A DNA stretch of 64,000 nucleotides from Nakaseomyces glabratus (lineage: Eukaryota; Ascomycota; Saccharomycetes; Saccharomycetales; Saccharomycetaceae), in contig NC_088963.1 of NCBI RefSeq assembly GCF_010111755.1, forward strand, positions 620,001-684,000. The letters are read 5' to 3'. Positions 49,068-59,693 of this stretch are shown here, one piece after another (positions within the stretch are counted from its first letter, which is position 1; each line of letters opens with the position of its first letter). The notes beneath the pieces were generated by a model, which saw only the letters and a list, made by a program, of their open reading frames with translations, searched no databases and was not told where the DNA came from. Position numbers and translations under genes: made by a program.

Positions 49068-50085
49068 TACTTAATTTTTTGGTCTTGTTTGATTAGAAGT
49101 TTATCTATGTTTTATATTAAAGAAAACGCTCTCTGTTTTGTGTTCTTTCTAATCTCTGTGACTTTGTTTAACTCACCCACTATAGGTTTTATAGAATACA
49201 AGTACCATAAGAAAATTTTATGTTTAAAAATAGATTGAACAGTTGTGACAATTACATACACATACTGGCGATGGCTTTCCCTTCTCCCCCCCCCTCAACC
49301 CAAAGAGTAGATCATCCGATGTGCATTTACTTTTGCAAAGAACGAAGGTCCATTGCCAGTGTTCGGATTACGTCATTTCGTGCGAGTATCTGTGTGATTC
49401 CTGATTCTAATCCCCACTACGTCATATTCATACAGACGTACACACAGACGTACACACAGACGTACACACAGACGTACATGCATTCACACTTTGGGATCAA
49501 TCGACGCATCGCACTGAACTTTGAAAATGCTTCCTCCCCCCCCCACCGGGAGACTTCTATTTTTGTATTCGAGATTTTTCCTATTTGGGAACATGTGTGC
49601 ACCACCAAACCCCTTTAGCTCGTCATATAACACGTACAGTCATGCCACCTGTTAACATCGGTGATCAAACCCCCGTGAGTGTGTGTGCGTATATACGTAC
49701 AACAGTAACTCCTATCCCCCCTCTCCTTTGTCCTGTCTGACACTTGTCTCGGTATTTGCGGAGTTTGTCTAAGCCCAGGGGTAGGCTTTTCATAAGCTGT
49801 ACCTGCACCTGCACTCTGTACTCTCATACAGCATAGAACATACTACATACAACTTAGACCTTAGAACTTACAATTAATACCTAATCTTTACGAATGGTTC
49901 TGAAAACCCTTTTACGACTCATTAGGATTGTGAAGATCTTCATTACACATAGCACATGAGGGAATTTTACATAATAGTGGCCCATTGTTAAATTTACTCA
50001 AAAAAAAAAGGATATATATTGGCAAGGTTCTCGATCCAATAGCATACATTGTATATAGATATACCCTTAAAGGTAAATAAGTAAA
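49068..50085. other. Divergent SMP1/YPC1 spacer with CRE-like sites and homopolymer C runs
   Basis: 1.0 kb. Two CRE/ATF-like cores occur: TTACGTCAT (49369-49377 region) and CTACGTCAT (49419-49427 region). Poly-C runs of about 9-10 bases lie near 49286-49294 and 49536-49545. A 12-bp tandem repeat is listed separately. No RNA gene or transposon end seen. Confidence 0.4.
49431..49476. repeat. Tandem repeat, 12-bp unit, about 3.8 copies
   Basis: Unit CACACAGACGTA is repeated exactly at 49441-49452, 49453-49464 and 49465-49476, with a 10-bp partial copy at 49431-49440. It lies in the divergent SMP1/YPC1 promoter region and creates a short Tyr/Val/Cys shadow repeat in translated frames. Confidence 0.95.
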
Positions 50086-51030
50086 ATGATTCGTTGGGAA
50101 TATCCGCAAGCGCAGGATGGTTACTGGGGGGAGATAACCTCCACTATAGACTGGTGCGAGGAGAACTACGTGGTCTCGCACTATGTAGCAGAATGGTCTA
50201 ACACTTTCACAAACTCCATTTTCATCAGCACCGCCCTGTACACAATCTACTGCACGCGACGTAACAAGCTCGAGTTGAGGTTCTTGCTCATAGGGCTCGC
50301 GTACTGCCTCGTGGGTGTCGGGTCCTGGCTGTTTCACATGACGTTGAAATACCACTTCCAGTTGCTCGACGAGTTGCCCATGATATACGCCATGTGTGTG
50401 CCGTGCTGGTCCCTGATCACAGAACTGATCGCGACCTTCACGGGCCCCACCAAGAACAAGCACAGCAATGGCAAAACCAATACTTTGTCCAGTGTGAAGC
50501 AGGTGGTCATCGCATCCTTGATCCTGTTGACTGCATCAACGGTCACTGTGGTGTACCTGATAGTCAAGAACGCCACCATTCACCAGGCTTTCTTCGGGTG
50601 CCTGATCGGCGTGGTGGCATTCTCCTCGGCCTACATGGTAATGACTTTCGTCAAGGACCCCCAACACAAGAAAAACTTGCACAACAGCATGATGATGGGC
50701 GCCATATTCTTCATGTCGGGTTACGCAGTATGGCTAATGGATATCCACTTGTGTAAGCTGTGGAGGTTCATTAGGCGCGAGTACCTGCTGCTGCCCCTGG
50801 GCTTGCTCCTGGAGCTGCACGGATGGTGGCACGTCCTCACGGGACTCGGCATCTACTACTACATCGTATGCCTGCAATACCTAAGACTGATCACCACTGA
50901 TCGCTTACAGCATTACAAACTCATCTGGAGATGGGGCCTTCTACCGGAATTGGTCCCCGCCGACTATAACATCGGCACCCCATACTCTCTCACATTCAGA
51001 GGCCCACGTGAGAAAGCTAAGCCGGAGTGA
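50086..51030 (+). CDS. YPC1: Alkaline ceramidase YPC1/YDC1
   Basis: 314 codons from an ATG at 50086; S. cerevisiae Ypc1 is 316. The family opening YPQAQDGYWGEITSTIDWCEENY is present, followed by about seven membrane segments. The motif SWLFHMTLKYHFQLLDELPMIY contains the His and Asp residues of the zinc site, and a further His pair occurs at LELHGWWHVLTGLG. Family knowledge: an ER integral membrane hydrolase that cleaves phytoceramide to phytosphingosine and fatty acid and can run in reverse. YPC1 and YDC1 are ohnologues; the position fits YBR183W. Confidence 0.94.
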   Translation: MIRWEYPQAQDGYWGEITSTIDWCEENYVVSHYVAEWSNTFTNSIFISTALYTIYCTRRNKLELRFLLIGLAYCLVGVGSWLFHMTLKYHFQLLDELPMIYAMCVPCWSLITELIATFTGPTKNKHSNGKTNTLSSVKQVVIASLILLTASTVTVVYLIVKNATIHQAFFGCLIGVVAFSSAYMVMTFVKDPQHKKNLHNSMMMGAIFFMSGYAVWLMDIHLCKLWRFIRREYLLLPLGLLLELHGWWHVLTGLGIYYYIVCLQYLRLITTDRLQHYKLIWRWGLLPELVPADYNIGTPYSLTFRGPREKAKPE

Positions 51031-51344
51031 AGCCGATTGCCCTTGGTACACTATCGATACCAGCGAACGAGATATAGACAACCAACCTCTTGTGATTAGA
51101 ATGCCTCCCCCAATAAGGACTTTTGGCATTGAAGTGAAGCGTATAGAGAAGAGATGACTCAGTATGAGGTTGCATTAATTTAATGTATATAAATAACTTA
51201 TTTCTCGAAAACTAATATAACGATAAACAATAATTGTCATTAAAATAAATAACTCTTGTACCCTCTTGCAGAGCCCATAAATCAGAAACGAGTGATCACC
51301 TACCTTTGTGTTTTGCCTCCCATATCATAACTGTCCGGTGGTAT
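51031..51344. other. Convergent YPC1/ELP3 3' spacer
   Basis: 314 bp with two 3' ends; nothing further recognised. Confidence 0.5.
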
Positions 51345-53018
51345 TTAAATTTTCTTAGACATGTATGGACCGTCCAACTCGTAACCTAGCTTGGCATAGT
51401 AATTTCTTACACCAACACCTGAAATAACAGATATCTTACTGGATCCATGCTCTTCCTTGGCAATTCTCTCTGCTTCTTCCATCAACAACGTACCAAACCC
51501 TTGATGTTGGAATTTCTTAGGGTCTCTGGAATGCAGTGGCACCACACTACCATAGACGTGAAGTTCTCTGACAATAGATGTCCTCTGACTTGTGAACTCC
51601 TTTCTGTATGTGTACTTCTTAGATGCTTTACGGAGTCTTAGTAGACCAATCAGAATGTCCTGCTTTGGATCTTCGTAAGATAGGAAAGTTTCCCAGCCAC
51701 CATTGGCATAGTAGTCTCTTCTAATTAACTCAACTTGATCGGGTTGGACCTTGTGATGCACTTCTTGAATACCAACTTCTCTCGTCCTCACGTCTCTGGA
51801 GGTGACACCTAAATCCTTCATTCTGGCTAATGCCAATTCTCTTAGATTACCATTGTCCACACCTGATGTAACCAGCGGCATAGGAATATCTCTTTGAACA
51901 CGATAAATTCTTGTCCAAGGTGGAACCATCGCCATGATACGGGCCACCAAATCTACTAAAGCGTTGGCATTGTATGACTTATATCTGCCGGTTTTCCATA
52001 GTTCGTACAGACCTGTACCTCTGATGACTAATGTTGGATAAATCTTCAAACCGTCTGTTCTAAAGGCTGGATTCTCAAAATACTCTTTGAATTGCTGTAG
52101 ATCTCTTTCCATTCCCACGTTTGGCAGATCAGGCATCATGTGAGAAACAACTTTATAACCAGCATCCTTGGCAATGGCAAACGTTTCCGTCACTGCCTTC
52201 ACAGTATGGCCTCTGTTTGTATCACGAGCCACATCTTCATATAGCGACTGGACACCGATTTCCAGTCTTGTACAACCATACTTCAACATATCATCCAGGT
52301 GGGTCTCTGTACAATAATCTGGTCTTGTTTCGATTGTAATACCGACACACTTTGTCAAACTCTGTTGAGAATATCTTATAGCTTCATCTATGTCATTACC
52401 ATTATAGCCGGACAAGGCATTGTGTAACTTCACTATAAAGTCCTCCCTGTAATCCTTTGGCAAAGACATGAAAGTACCACCCATAACCACATATTCGACT
52501 TTGTCAATAGAGTGACCTAATTGCTTCAACTGTTCAACTCTACCACGAGCCTGCTCGTAAGGATCATAACGAGCCCTGATGGCTCTCATTGATGTTGGCT
52601 CATAACCTGTATATGATTGTGTTGAATATTCAAAATCCGAATCCGGACCACCAGGACAATAGACACAGATGTTACCGGTATATGCAATGTGAGGACAACG
52701 ATGAGGCTTACACATAACTGCAACAACAGCTATACCTGAAGCAGTCCTCACTGGTTTGGCCTTCAACTTAGGCAATAAATATTTCTTATATTGATCTGGA
52801 ATGGAGTTGATGATATCCGTCAATCTAGGCTGTTGCTTTAGCTTATACTTCTTGGAATACTTGGTAATAAGACCATTCAGATTAATCTCTCTAGTGGTAC
52901 CTGAGGTCAGAGAGTTGGTCAGCTCTAATGTAATATCAGTACAACATTGCAAAAATCTCTCCTTCTCTGGAGCAAGCTTCTGCTTATTGGTCTTGGGACC
53001 CTTTCCGTGACGACCCAT
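51345..53018 (-). CDS. ELP3: Elongator catalytic subunit ELP3
   Basis: 557 codons from an ATG at 53018, the length of S. cerevisiae Elp3. The radical SAM domain has the iron-sulfur cysteines in [21 protein letters not shown]. The C-terminal GNAT acetyltransferase domain ends with [21 protein letters not shown] and [14 protein letters not shown]. Family knowledge: Elongator adds the carboxymethyl group at U34 of tRNA wobble uridines. In S. cerevisiae the gene is YPL086C, on the sister copy of this block, so its presence between YPC1 and MBA1 shows that this lineage lost the other duplicate. Confidence 0.97.
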   Translation of the reverse strand: MGRHGKGPKTNKQKLAPEKERFLQCCTDITLELTNSLTSGTTREINLNGLITKYSKKYKLKQQPRLTDIINSIPDQYKKYLLPKLKAKPVRTASGIAVVAVMCKPHRCPHIAYTGNICVYCPGGPDSDFEYSTQSYTGYEPTSMRAIRARYDPYEQARGRVEQLKQLGHSIDKVEYVVMGGTFMSLPKDYREDFIVKLHNALSGYNGNDIDEAIRYSQQSLTKCVGITIETRPDYCTETHLDDMLKYGCTRLEIGVQSLYEDVARDTNRGHTVKAVTETFAIAKDAGYKVVSHMMPDLPNVGMERDLQQFKEYFENPAFRTDGLKIYPTLVIRGTGLYELWKTGRYKSYNANALVDLVARIMAMVPPWTRIYRVQRDIPMPLVTSGVDNGNLRELALARMKDLGVTSRDVRTREVGIQEVHHKVQPDQVELIRRDYYANGGWETFLSYEDPKQDILIGLLRLRKASKKYTYRKEFTSQRTSIVRELHVYGSVVPLHSRDPKKFQHQGFGTLLMEEAERIAKEEHGSSKISVISGVGVRNYYAKLGYELDGPYMSKKI

Positions 53019-53457
53019 TTATAAATATTGGTATTCAACTGTGTCTGTGTGGTATTTGTAAAGAGAATGGAACCTATCTAGTATACGGGTTCCTATTACT
53101 ATACTTTCTATACTTGTTTGCAATGCTCATCTCATCGCAAAATCCATAACTTTTTCAAAATTTTTTTTTTCATTCTAAGGGCATAGTACTACAAGTTCTA
53201 CGCTACTTTCTGAGAAAACCGGTAGTTATATATCATCAGGGCCCAATATGGCAGAGCGATGAGATTAACAACTGATAGAAATTAGTAATCATCACTTTAG
53301 TAGTGTTATTATTTATTTACAGAATGCATCCTTAAGTGAATGGCAATGTAATTATAGAGTGTTGGTAATGACTTCAATATTTACAGTGATACATGTCTAT
53401 GCGTCTTTCTCCAATTGAATTATTTGAATATTTCATTTTTTTTGGATTTTAGTCACA
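53019..53457 (-). promoter_or_regulatory. ELP3 promoter with PAC and RRPE-like elements
   Basis: 439 bp between ELP3 (start) and MBA1 (stop), both minus. CTCATCGC (53131-53138) and GCGATGAGAT (53256-53265) are PAC cores in opposite orientations; TTTTTCAAAATTTTT near 53151-53165 is RRPE-like. Elp3 acts on tRNA, so coregulation with translation genes is plausible. Confidence 0.55.
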
Positions 53458-54312
53458 TTAATTAGTTATCTGTGGGTTTTCTGAAGAAGATGGTACTCTG
53501 TAGATATCTCCACACTCTTTCATTCTTCTAACAGCTTTCTCAGTGTTGTCATCGTAGTTTTTAGGTAATTTAGCATCGGGTTTGGATTCAAACACTGATC
53601 CCATTAAGATAAGGTCATTTGTGGTGGCGTCACAAAGGAACACCATGTAGTCAACAACATCTCTATCCAATTTCTCCACTTTATTATTAGTCTTGTTCAG
53701 TTTTACCAGTCTTTGTTTGGTGTTGAACCTGTACAACAGTTGAATATGTTCTAGTGGTCTTCCAGGGATCATCATTGGTTGTATTGATATCAGTTTTGGC
53801 ACATCATTGAACTTCAATAGTTGCCAATCTAGTTTTACATTATCTGGTATTTGCTTGGAGCGCGCATTCAATGCTTCTTCCACCCAGACAGATACTTCGG
53901 GTTTCAATTTCTCAACGGATTTGCTGGCAAAATTGGCATTTACCTGGACGTACGTTTCAATGGCTTTATTCTTCCACAGTAAAAACGCAGGTTTGATACC
54001 GGTTTGAAATCTAAAGATACCTATCTGAACAGTGTTTAAACCGAGCATATATATCCTTCTAATAACGTTGTCAAACCATAGTTTGGGGCTTGTTATCACA
54101 CTGGGCAAACGGCTCAGCGAAGCTGGCACGTACAGTTCTGAAGCGACGCCCAGATGTCTAGGGTTAAAATCCTGGATCTTCTTAGTGTCTTGTTTCTGCT
54201 CAGCTTCATCCAATAACTTGACACCGCTGCTAAACAACCTTGTATTATAAACATTTGCCAATCGGCTGACTCCCACACGCCTTACTACAACACCCCTATA
54301 GCCAACAATCAT
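53458..54312 (-). CDS. MBA1: Mitochondrial ribosome receptor MBA1
   Basis: 284 codons from an ATG at 54312; S. cerevisiae Mba1 is 278. The N terminus is rich in Arg and lacks acids (VGYRGVVVRRVGVSRLANVYNTRLFS), a clear presequence. The rest has the TIM44-like/Mba1 fold, with blocks such as PSVITSPKLWFDNVIRRIYMLGLNTVQI and RYNTKQRL-type LLYRFNTKQRLVK. Family knowledge: Mba1 binds the mitochondrial ribosome at the inner membrane and helps Oxa1 insert new proteins. Position matches YBR185C. Confidence 0.94.
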   Translation of the reverse strand: MIVGYRGVVVRRVGVSRLANVYNTRLFSSGVKLLDEAEQKQDTKKIQDFNPRHLGVASELYVPASLSRLPSVITSPKLWFDNVIRRIYMLGLNTVQIGIFRFQTGIKPAFLLWKNKAIETYVQVNANFASKSVEKLKPEVSVWVEEALNARSKQIPDNVKLDWQLLKFNDVPKLISIQPMMIPGRPLEHIQLLYRFNTKQRLVKLNKTNNKVEKLDRDVVDYMVFLCDATTNDLILMGSVFESKPDAKLPKNYDDNTEKAVRRMKECGDIYRVPSSSENPQITN

Positions 54313-54648
54313 TTTCTAGTTCTAGTTCAACACTAACAGATGAACACAGATCACTTCCTGTAGCCTGTCTTGTACTCTATTTGTGATAGTAATCCCATTT
54401 AGTTATTGATAGCTTGAACCACTTTTGAGCTTTTTCTTCGTTTTCGAGCCTTTTCAAACCTCGGAAGGAGAGAAGGCATTTAAAGGGAAAAAGGACTAGC
54501 TCAGCCTATAGAGTCCCTTTAAATCTACAATTTGCTAGATCAGAACTCAGGTTAAATAAAGTACTTCCGAGTTTCAATTTGCAGCTATATTGTCATTTTG
54601 AACTCTGATTAGTTACATCAGGTATAGAGCAAACTTCTCGGTAAAAGG
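54313..54648. other. Divergent MBA1/BRO1 promoter region
   Basis: 336 bp between divergent starts; no motif recognised with confidence. Confidence 0.4.
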
Positions 54649-57315
54649 ATGAAGCCATCAGTGATTGGTTTGAAGTGTAAGGATACCGATAAGGTAGATT
54701 GGAAGCGGGGATTGTCTAGTTATTTGAAGAGGATTTATGGTTCGAGACAGTGGAAGGAGTTCTATGATGAGCAACTATGTGTGGAGATGGACCATGTGCG
54801 CAACAATGCTAATGGCGAGTTAGGGGCAGTCACATTGGTGGAACAGAACTACAAGTATTATGCTTACTTGGAACAGTTATATTTGAGATTGGGAAACAAT
54901 ATTGGTCAGTTTAAGCTGGAGTTTACGTGGTATGACGCTGAGTATGGTCTTGTTTCAAGTCCTACAAAGCATACCCAAAAAACATTGGTGTTCGAAAAAT
55001 CATGTACGTTGTACAATTTGGGTGTAGCGTTAACAGAAGTGGCAAATGAGAAAATTAATGAGGATTTTAAAACCGCCATGGTACATATGGCAAAGGCCAT
55101 GGAATGTTTTAGGTATCTCTCTGAAAATTTCTTTAATTCCCCCTCAGCAGATCTTCAAACTGAAAACACCAAATTCCTTTCAGATTTGTCACATGCTGAA
55201 GCTCAGGAGATGTTCTTGATCAATGCGATCAATAACGGAACATCTGAGAAACAAGCTTCTCTAATTAGTAAACTTGCATACTCCGGGTCAAATCTATATG
55301 AGAATTGTTGGGAGTTTTTAAGAACAGAGGAAGGTGGGTTAACACCTTATGGTGAGGCAAGATGGAACAGTATCGTCTCCGGTAAACACCATTTTTTTCG
55401 CTCGTTGGCTGCCTATTATAATGCATTAGCACTAGAGCAAAATAACAAATACGGTGAAGCAATAGCGTTTTTGAAATTGGCTACTCAATGTCTGTCTTCC
55501 TCACTTCCATATAAATATGCTCTGAATGATAATTTTGATTTTGATGGCTTTGGTGAAACAATAAAGGATAAAACCAAGCAATTAATAAAGGATAACGATT
55601 ATATTTTCCACGATAGTATACCCCAATCAGTATCGTTGTCTTCAATTAAAGCATTAGATGCCATAAAAGCACCTAAATGGGAAGAACAACTCAAACCGTT
55701 CATGGAAGCTATCGCACACAAATGTGAAAAGTTATATAGAGGAATTGTGCCAATGGAGGTATTTGAAAAGGAGAGTATATACTCTGAGAAAAAGGCTTCT
55801 ATGCTCAGGCAGTGTATCAATGATTCAGAAACGGCAGACATGGAGTATTCTTCATTCATTGAGTTCACTCATTTGCCAAATCTACTTAGCGACCTCAAGA
55901 GAAGGTATAAGAGTCAGAATTTTTCAGGTACCACAGATCCTCAAGGTGACATGATGAGAGATCAAATACAATCTTGGATTAAAAGCATTAGTCAAAGTAA
56001 GTATAAAGATCCTGATGAACAATTGAAATTAATAAGTTCAAAAAAACAAGAAATTTTAACGCTACTAGCAGGTTTGCCCTCAGAACAAAAGGAAAATGTG
56101 GTCAAACTCAAAATGGCACTTGTTGAAGCTGCTGCTTCAGATGAAAAATTATTTTCACTAGTTCAGCCGTATGCAGCTCAATTAAGACTTCTGAAACAAC
56201 CTGATGAACTATGGAAAATATTCAATATGTTTTCAATTGATGAATCTAATAAACAGAGTCTCTTAGATATTGATGATAGCAAGAATCAAGAAATTCTAGC
56301 AAAAATATCTGATATTGAGCAAATGGCAGAAGATTTGAGACTTCTAAAGGAAGAAAGAGGGCGTACACTCAAGGAACTAAAGAGTCAAACTAATGATGAT
56401 GATATTACCAATACTTTACTGGTTAACTCAAAGGCGGAAAGTGAAGAGCTAGAAGTCATCTTTAAGAAGGAGCTAGACAAATTTAAACCTTTGACTACGA
56501 GGATTGAGGCAACCATATTTAAACAGGAATCTGTTGTTAATGAAGTCAAGAATGAGCTTGATAATGTTTTCAGTCTTTCTGGCTTAGAAAATAAGACATC
56601 AGAAGAGGAAGAGAAACAGAAGAAGAGGAAGGAATTCTTCATGCAAATTGAAGAGGCGGCTACAAAGTTTTTAATTTTTAATAATGATTTGCCAAAGGGT
56701 CTCGAGTTTTATGATTCGCTTTTGAAAATGAGTAAAGACCTAGCAGTATCTGTAAAAGTCCAAAATAATGCTAGTGGAAGTGACAATAATAGCAACAATG
56801 GGTATGTAAGTGGGAATGTTATTCCACCATCACTACCACCGCAGCCAAGAAACGTAGGTTCCAGCATTGATTCGCAATTTCAGTCCATGAATCTAGGAAG
56901 TGTACCTACGCCACAACGTTTTCCTCAACCGCCAGCTCCTAATTCTCGACCAATCGTTTCTATGGAAAATTATACCTCTCAGTTCTCTGTGCCACCTGCA
57001 CATGGTGATTTACCGCCTGCTTACAATCAGGTTCCGCTGGTTCCAACAAGAAACTATGACCAGCCCCATGGTTCAGGGAATTATCCAGGAAATGTCTCAA
57101 GCCAACATCCAGTTTCATCTTCTCCAATACCTGGAGCTTATGATCAAGTGCCAATGGTCCCTCCAAAGCAACCGCCTGCAGAAGGTAGAAGTCAGATATC
57201 CAGACAAGAACAAATGGAAAGAGAAGAACGTGAATTACAAAGAGATCCTACAGCATTTTATAAGAAATCTTCGGTCTTTGATGAAAGTTTGTATTCAAGA
57301 TATAGTGGTAAATAA
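54649..57315 (+). CDS. BRO1: ESCRT-associated protein BRO1 (ALIX homologue)
   Basis: 888 codons from an ATG at 54649; S. cerevisiae Bro1 is 844. The BRO1 domain spans about 1-385 (WKRGLSSYLKRIYGS, VEQNYKYYAYLEQLYLRLG, KHHFFRSLAAYYNALALEQ). A coiled-coil V domain follows (about 390-710). The C-terminal 150 residues are Pro-rich (VIPPSLPPQPRNVGS, QRFPQPPAPNSRP) with tyrosine motifs for Doa4 recruitment. Family knowledge: Bro1 binds Snf7 and brings the Doa4 deubiquitinase to multivesicular-body cargo. In S. cerevisiae this is YPL084W, on the sister duplicate, so it is another case of opposite loss. Confidence 0.95.
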   Translation: MKPSVIGLKCKDTDKVDWKRGLSSYLKRIYGSRQWKEFYDEQLCVEMDHVRNNANGELGAVTLVEQNYKYYAYLEQLYLRLGNNIGQFKLEFTWYDAEYGLVSSPTKHTQKTLVFEKSCTLYNLGVALTEVANEKINEDFKTAMVHMAKAMECFRYLSENFFNSPSADLQTENTKFLSDLSHAEAQEMFLINAINNGTSEKQASLISKLAYSGSNLYENCWEFLRTEEGGLTPYGEARWNSIVSGKHHFFRSLAAYYNALALEQNNKYGEAIAFLKLATQCLSSSLPYKYALNDNFDFDGFGETIKDKTKQLIKDNDYIFHDSIPQSVSLSSIKALDAIKAPKWEEQLKPFMEAIAHKCEKLYRGIVPMEVFEKESIYSEKKASMLRQCINDSETADMEYSSFIEFTHLPNLLSDLKRRYKSQNFSGTTDPQGDMMRDQIQSWIKSISQSKYKDPDEQLKLISSKKQEILTLLAGLPSEQKENVVKLKMALVEAAASDEKLFSLVQPYAAQLRLLKQPDELWKIFNMFSIDESNKQSLLDIDDSKNQEILAKISDIEQMAEDLRLLKEERGRTLKELKSQTNDDDITNTLLVNSKAESEELEVIFKKELDKFKPLTTRIEATIFKQESVVNEVKNELDNVFSLSGLENKTSEEEEKQKKRKEFFMQIEEAATKFLIFNNDLPKGLEFYDSLLKMSKDLAVSVKVQNNASGSDNNSNNGYVSGNVIPPSLPPQPRNVGSSIDSQFQSMNLGSVPTPQRFPQPPAPNSRPIVSMENYTSQFSVPPAHGDLPPAYNQVPLVPTRNYDQPHGSGNYPGNVSSQHPVSSSPIPGAYDQVPMVPPKQPPAEGRSQISRQEQMEREERELQRDPTAFYKKSSVFDESLYSRYSGK

Positions 57316-57923
57316 ACTAGTTACTATAAATATTGATGAAAATGATTTTCTGTTGTTAATTTGGTAAAACAATTTACCGTCTTCAATGAATCCTCGTAGT
57401 GCATTTAAGTCAATAGTTGATAACTTAAACATAAAATGAATAATTTTAAGAAGTGGATAAAATTACCAATCTCCTTACATAATTATATGCATTGTCAAGA
57501 TAGGTGTACTGACCACCACAAAACAAGGCTTTGAGATCTCTCAGTAACAATGCAAGTCATATAAAAAATGAGCCAGCATCATGCTGCTAATTCCTTATCA
57601 GTTCATAGTAAATGCGGTATTTTGATAATAATACGTTACCTTGTTTTATAACTAACCGATCTTATTCTTGGAAGTCATAAATTGTGGTAACTCTGTATTT
57701 GAATTTTATAATACTGATGTGCTATCCAGGTCATTCACCAGAGCCCATGTTTTGTTCAAATCGCATACCACGAATATTTAGGCGGCTACCAGAATTTTAA
57801 CGTTTTCAATCTCTCAATTCTATTATAGCACTACATTAAACAGGAAGTATTACAAATTTTAGTTGTTTATAGATTAATATTATCAGTTTAGATGCTATTA
57901 ACTATCTACAGCTATCCTCACTA
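57316..57923 (+). promoter_or_regulatory. PCH2 upstream region with URS1-like (Ume6) site
   Basis: 608 bp between BRO1 and PCH2. GGCGGCTA at 57781-57788, about 136 bp before the PCH2 ATG, matches the core of URS1, through which Ume6 represses meiotic genes in vegetative cells. The surrounding sequence is AT-rich. Confidence 0.55.
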
Positions 57924-59693
57924 ATGTTAGTCACAGTTGATGCATGCTTGCGTCAGAGTAGTATAAATCTGGTGAGGCAATATATGAAAAATGAAGAAAT
58001 AAGATGCAACGGCAATAAGTATAGTACAGAAGACATATTTGAAACAGTTATTAAAGCAATTCGTAATGCTATTCAACGCCGTGTTGGTGCATCACAGAAT
58101 TGTAATGGCGTGCTCACTTTTGAGGATATTTTTAGAGATGGAAAGGGCTCGATTTCTATTCAGGACCCACCCACACAGGCTCAGGAAAATATAATTTTGA
58201 GCTTAATTAAGGTTATTTTTCACTCGACTTCTACAGACCCACAATTCTTTTTAAAAATATCCACACATGACAACATGATTCTTAGTCTATTTGTAAAGGT
58301 TGTATATCTTAACAAACATGATGAGCTAGACGACTTAAAGTTAGATAACGTGGGATTACATGAGATAAACCATATGGTAAACCAAATATTAACCAATCAA
58401 GTATTGAAACACACTCAACCAATAGATAAAGTGAACGATAATGATAGATTCGAAATTTATTTCTATATTTTAGCGGCTGAGAATCATAATGAGCAAGAAA
58501 AATTGCTCACAACGGAATTCGATAAATTTAGTATCGTAGATTCCTATTCTAACGATGACGAATCAACCTATAATGAATTTTCCTTAGATCAAAATTCTTC
58601 TTATGAAAAAAATGCTCGACAAACTCAATCCATCGCGCATAAAGTTATTCTACCTTGCCCAGAACTAGAAGGTGTTTGGGAGAATTTATATTATAACAAA
58701 GATATCAAAATAAAGTTATTGAATTACTCTACTGCATCACTCAGATTAGCCTGGTATCTTGAGACCACCTCATCAAGTACTGATGTTGTTAATGAGATGA
58801 TAAGTGCCAACAATAAAATGATACTACTTCATGGTCCTCCGGGTACGGGAAAAACTACCCTGTGTAAGGCGTTATGTAACAAACTTGCTATTCGAATGGC
58901 TAAAACAAAGAACTGTGTTGTTATAGACCAAGGATCATTACTGTACGAGTTATCTTGTAGTCGTGTGTTTTCACGTTGGTTTGGGGAGTCCTCTAAAAAT
59001 ATAACGCAGCTTTTCCGAGACATCGAGGCTGATATAATAACGGCTAACAAACATAATAATTTTGTGTTTCTTTTAATTGATGAAGTAGAAACAATCGCAA
59101 CTTCAAGGATCAATTTATCCAATAAAAACGAAGCTTCTGATTCTGTAAGGGTAGTTAACAGTTTATTGACACATCTGGATAAACTTAAACGCTACCCCAA
59201 TTTTTTAGTCTTGGCCACTTCCAACTTACTCGAGACTCTTGACACTGCCTTTGTAGACAGGGCTGATGGAGTTTTTTTCATAGGAAATCCAACATCAAAG
59301 GAGCTAAAATATATGATAAATTCCTCAATTGATAAGTTAATAAAAACAGGAGTTATAGTGGATCAAGATTCCTACAATTTGAGAAAATACGATGATGTTT
59401 TACAATTATTGGCAACTTTTTGTGAAGTATGTATAAAGAAGACAACACATCCCACCTACCTGAGCAATTATTGTTGTTCATATATCTGAGTATTTTACTA
59501 ACAATTAACTTACCGTCCATTAACTCAAAATGGTAAATAAAAATAGAAACACAAATTTAATGGCCGAACGCTCAAGAAAATGCCAATATTATGCTTATCA
59601 GAGTATGCACATACATTTCCTGTGACAATGTGTACGTTTATTCTTGCATTTGCATCGATCATAGTTAAATGCTCTTCCAAATCCACCCAGTGA
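57924..59693 (+). CDS. PCH2: Meiotic checkpoint AAA+ ATPase PCH2 (TRIP13), two exons
   Basis: Exon 1 is 57924-59426 (501 codons, ATG start) and exon 2 is 59547-59693 (48 codons plus TGA), together 549 residues; S. cerevisiae Pch2 is 564. Walker A is GPPGTGKT at 304-311 and Walker B LLIDEVE near 375. Exon 2 supplies the NGRTLKKMPILCLSEY block, equivalent to the SGRTLRKLP sensor-2 region of TRIP13, so the intron is needed to complete the AAA+ domain. Reading through without splicing ends 20 codons later. Family knowledge: Pch2 remodels HORMA proteins (Hop1) in meiotic chromosome axis control. S. cerevisiae PCH2 also has one intron near the 3' end. Position matches YBR186W. Confidence 0.94.
59427..59546 (+). 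other. PCH2 intron (120 nt)
   Basis: 5' splice site GTATGT (59427-59432), branch site TACTAAC (59496-59502) and 3' site AAATAG ending at 59546, 45 nt past the branch adenosine. The intron lies between complete codons (phase 0), and no AG occurs between branch site and 3' site. Confidence 0.93.
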
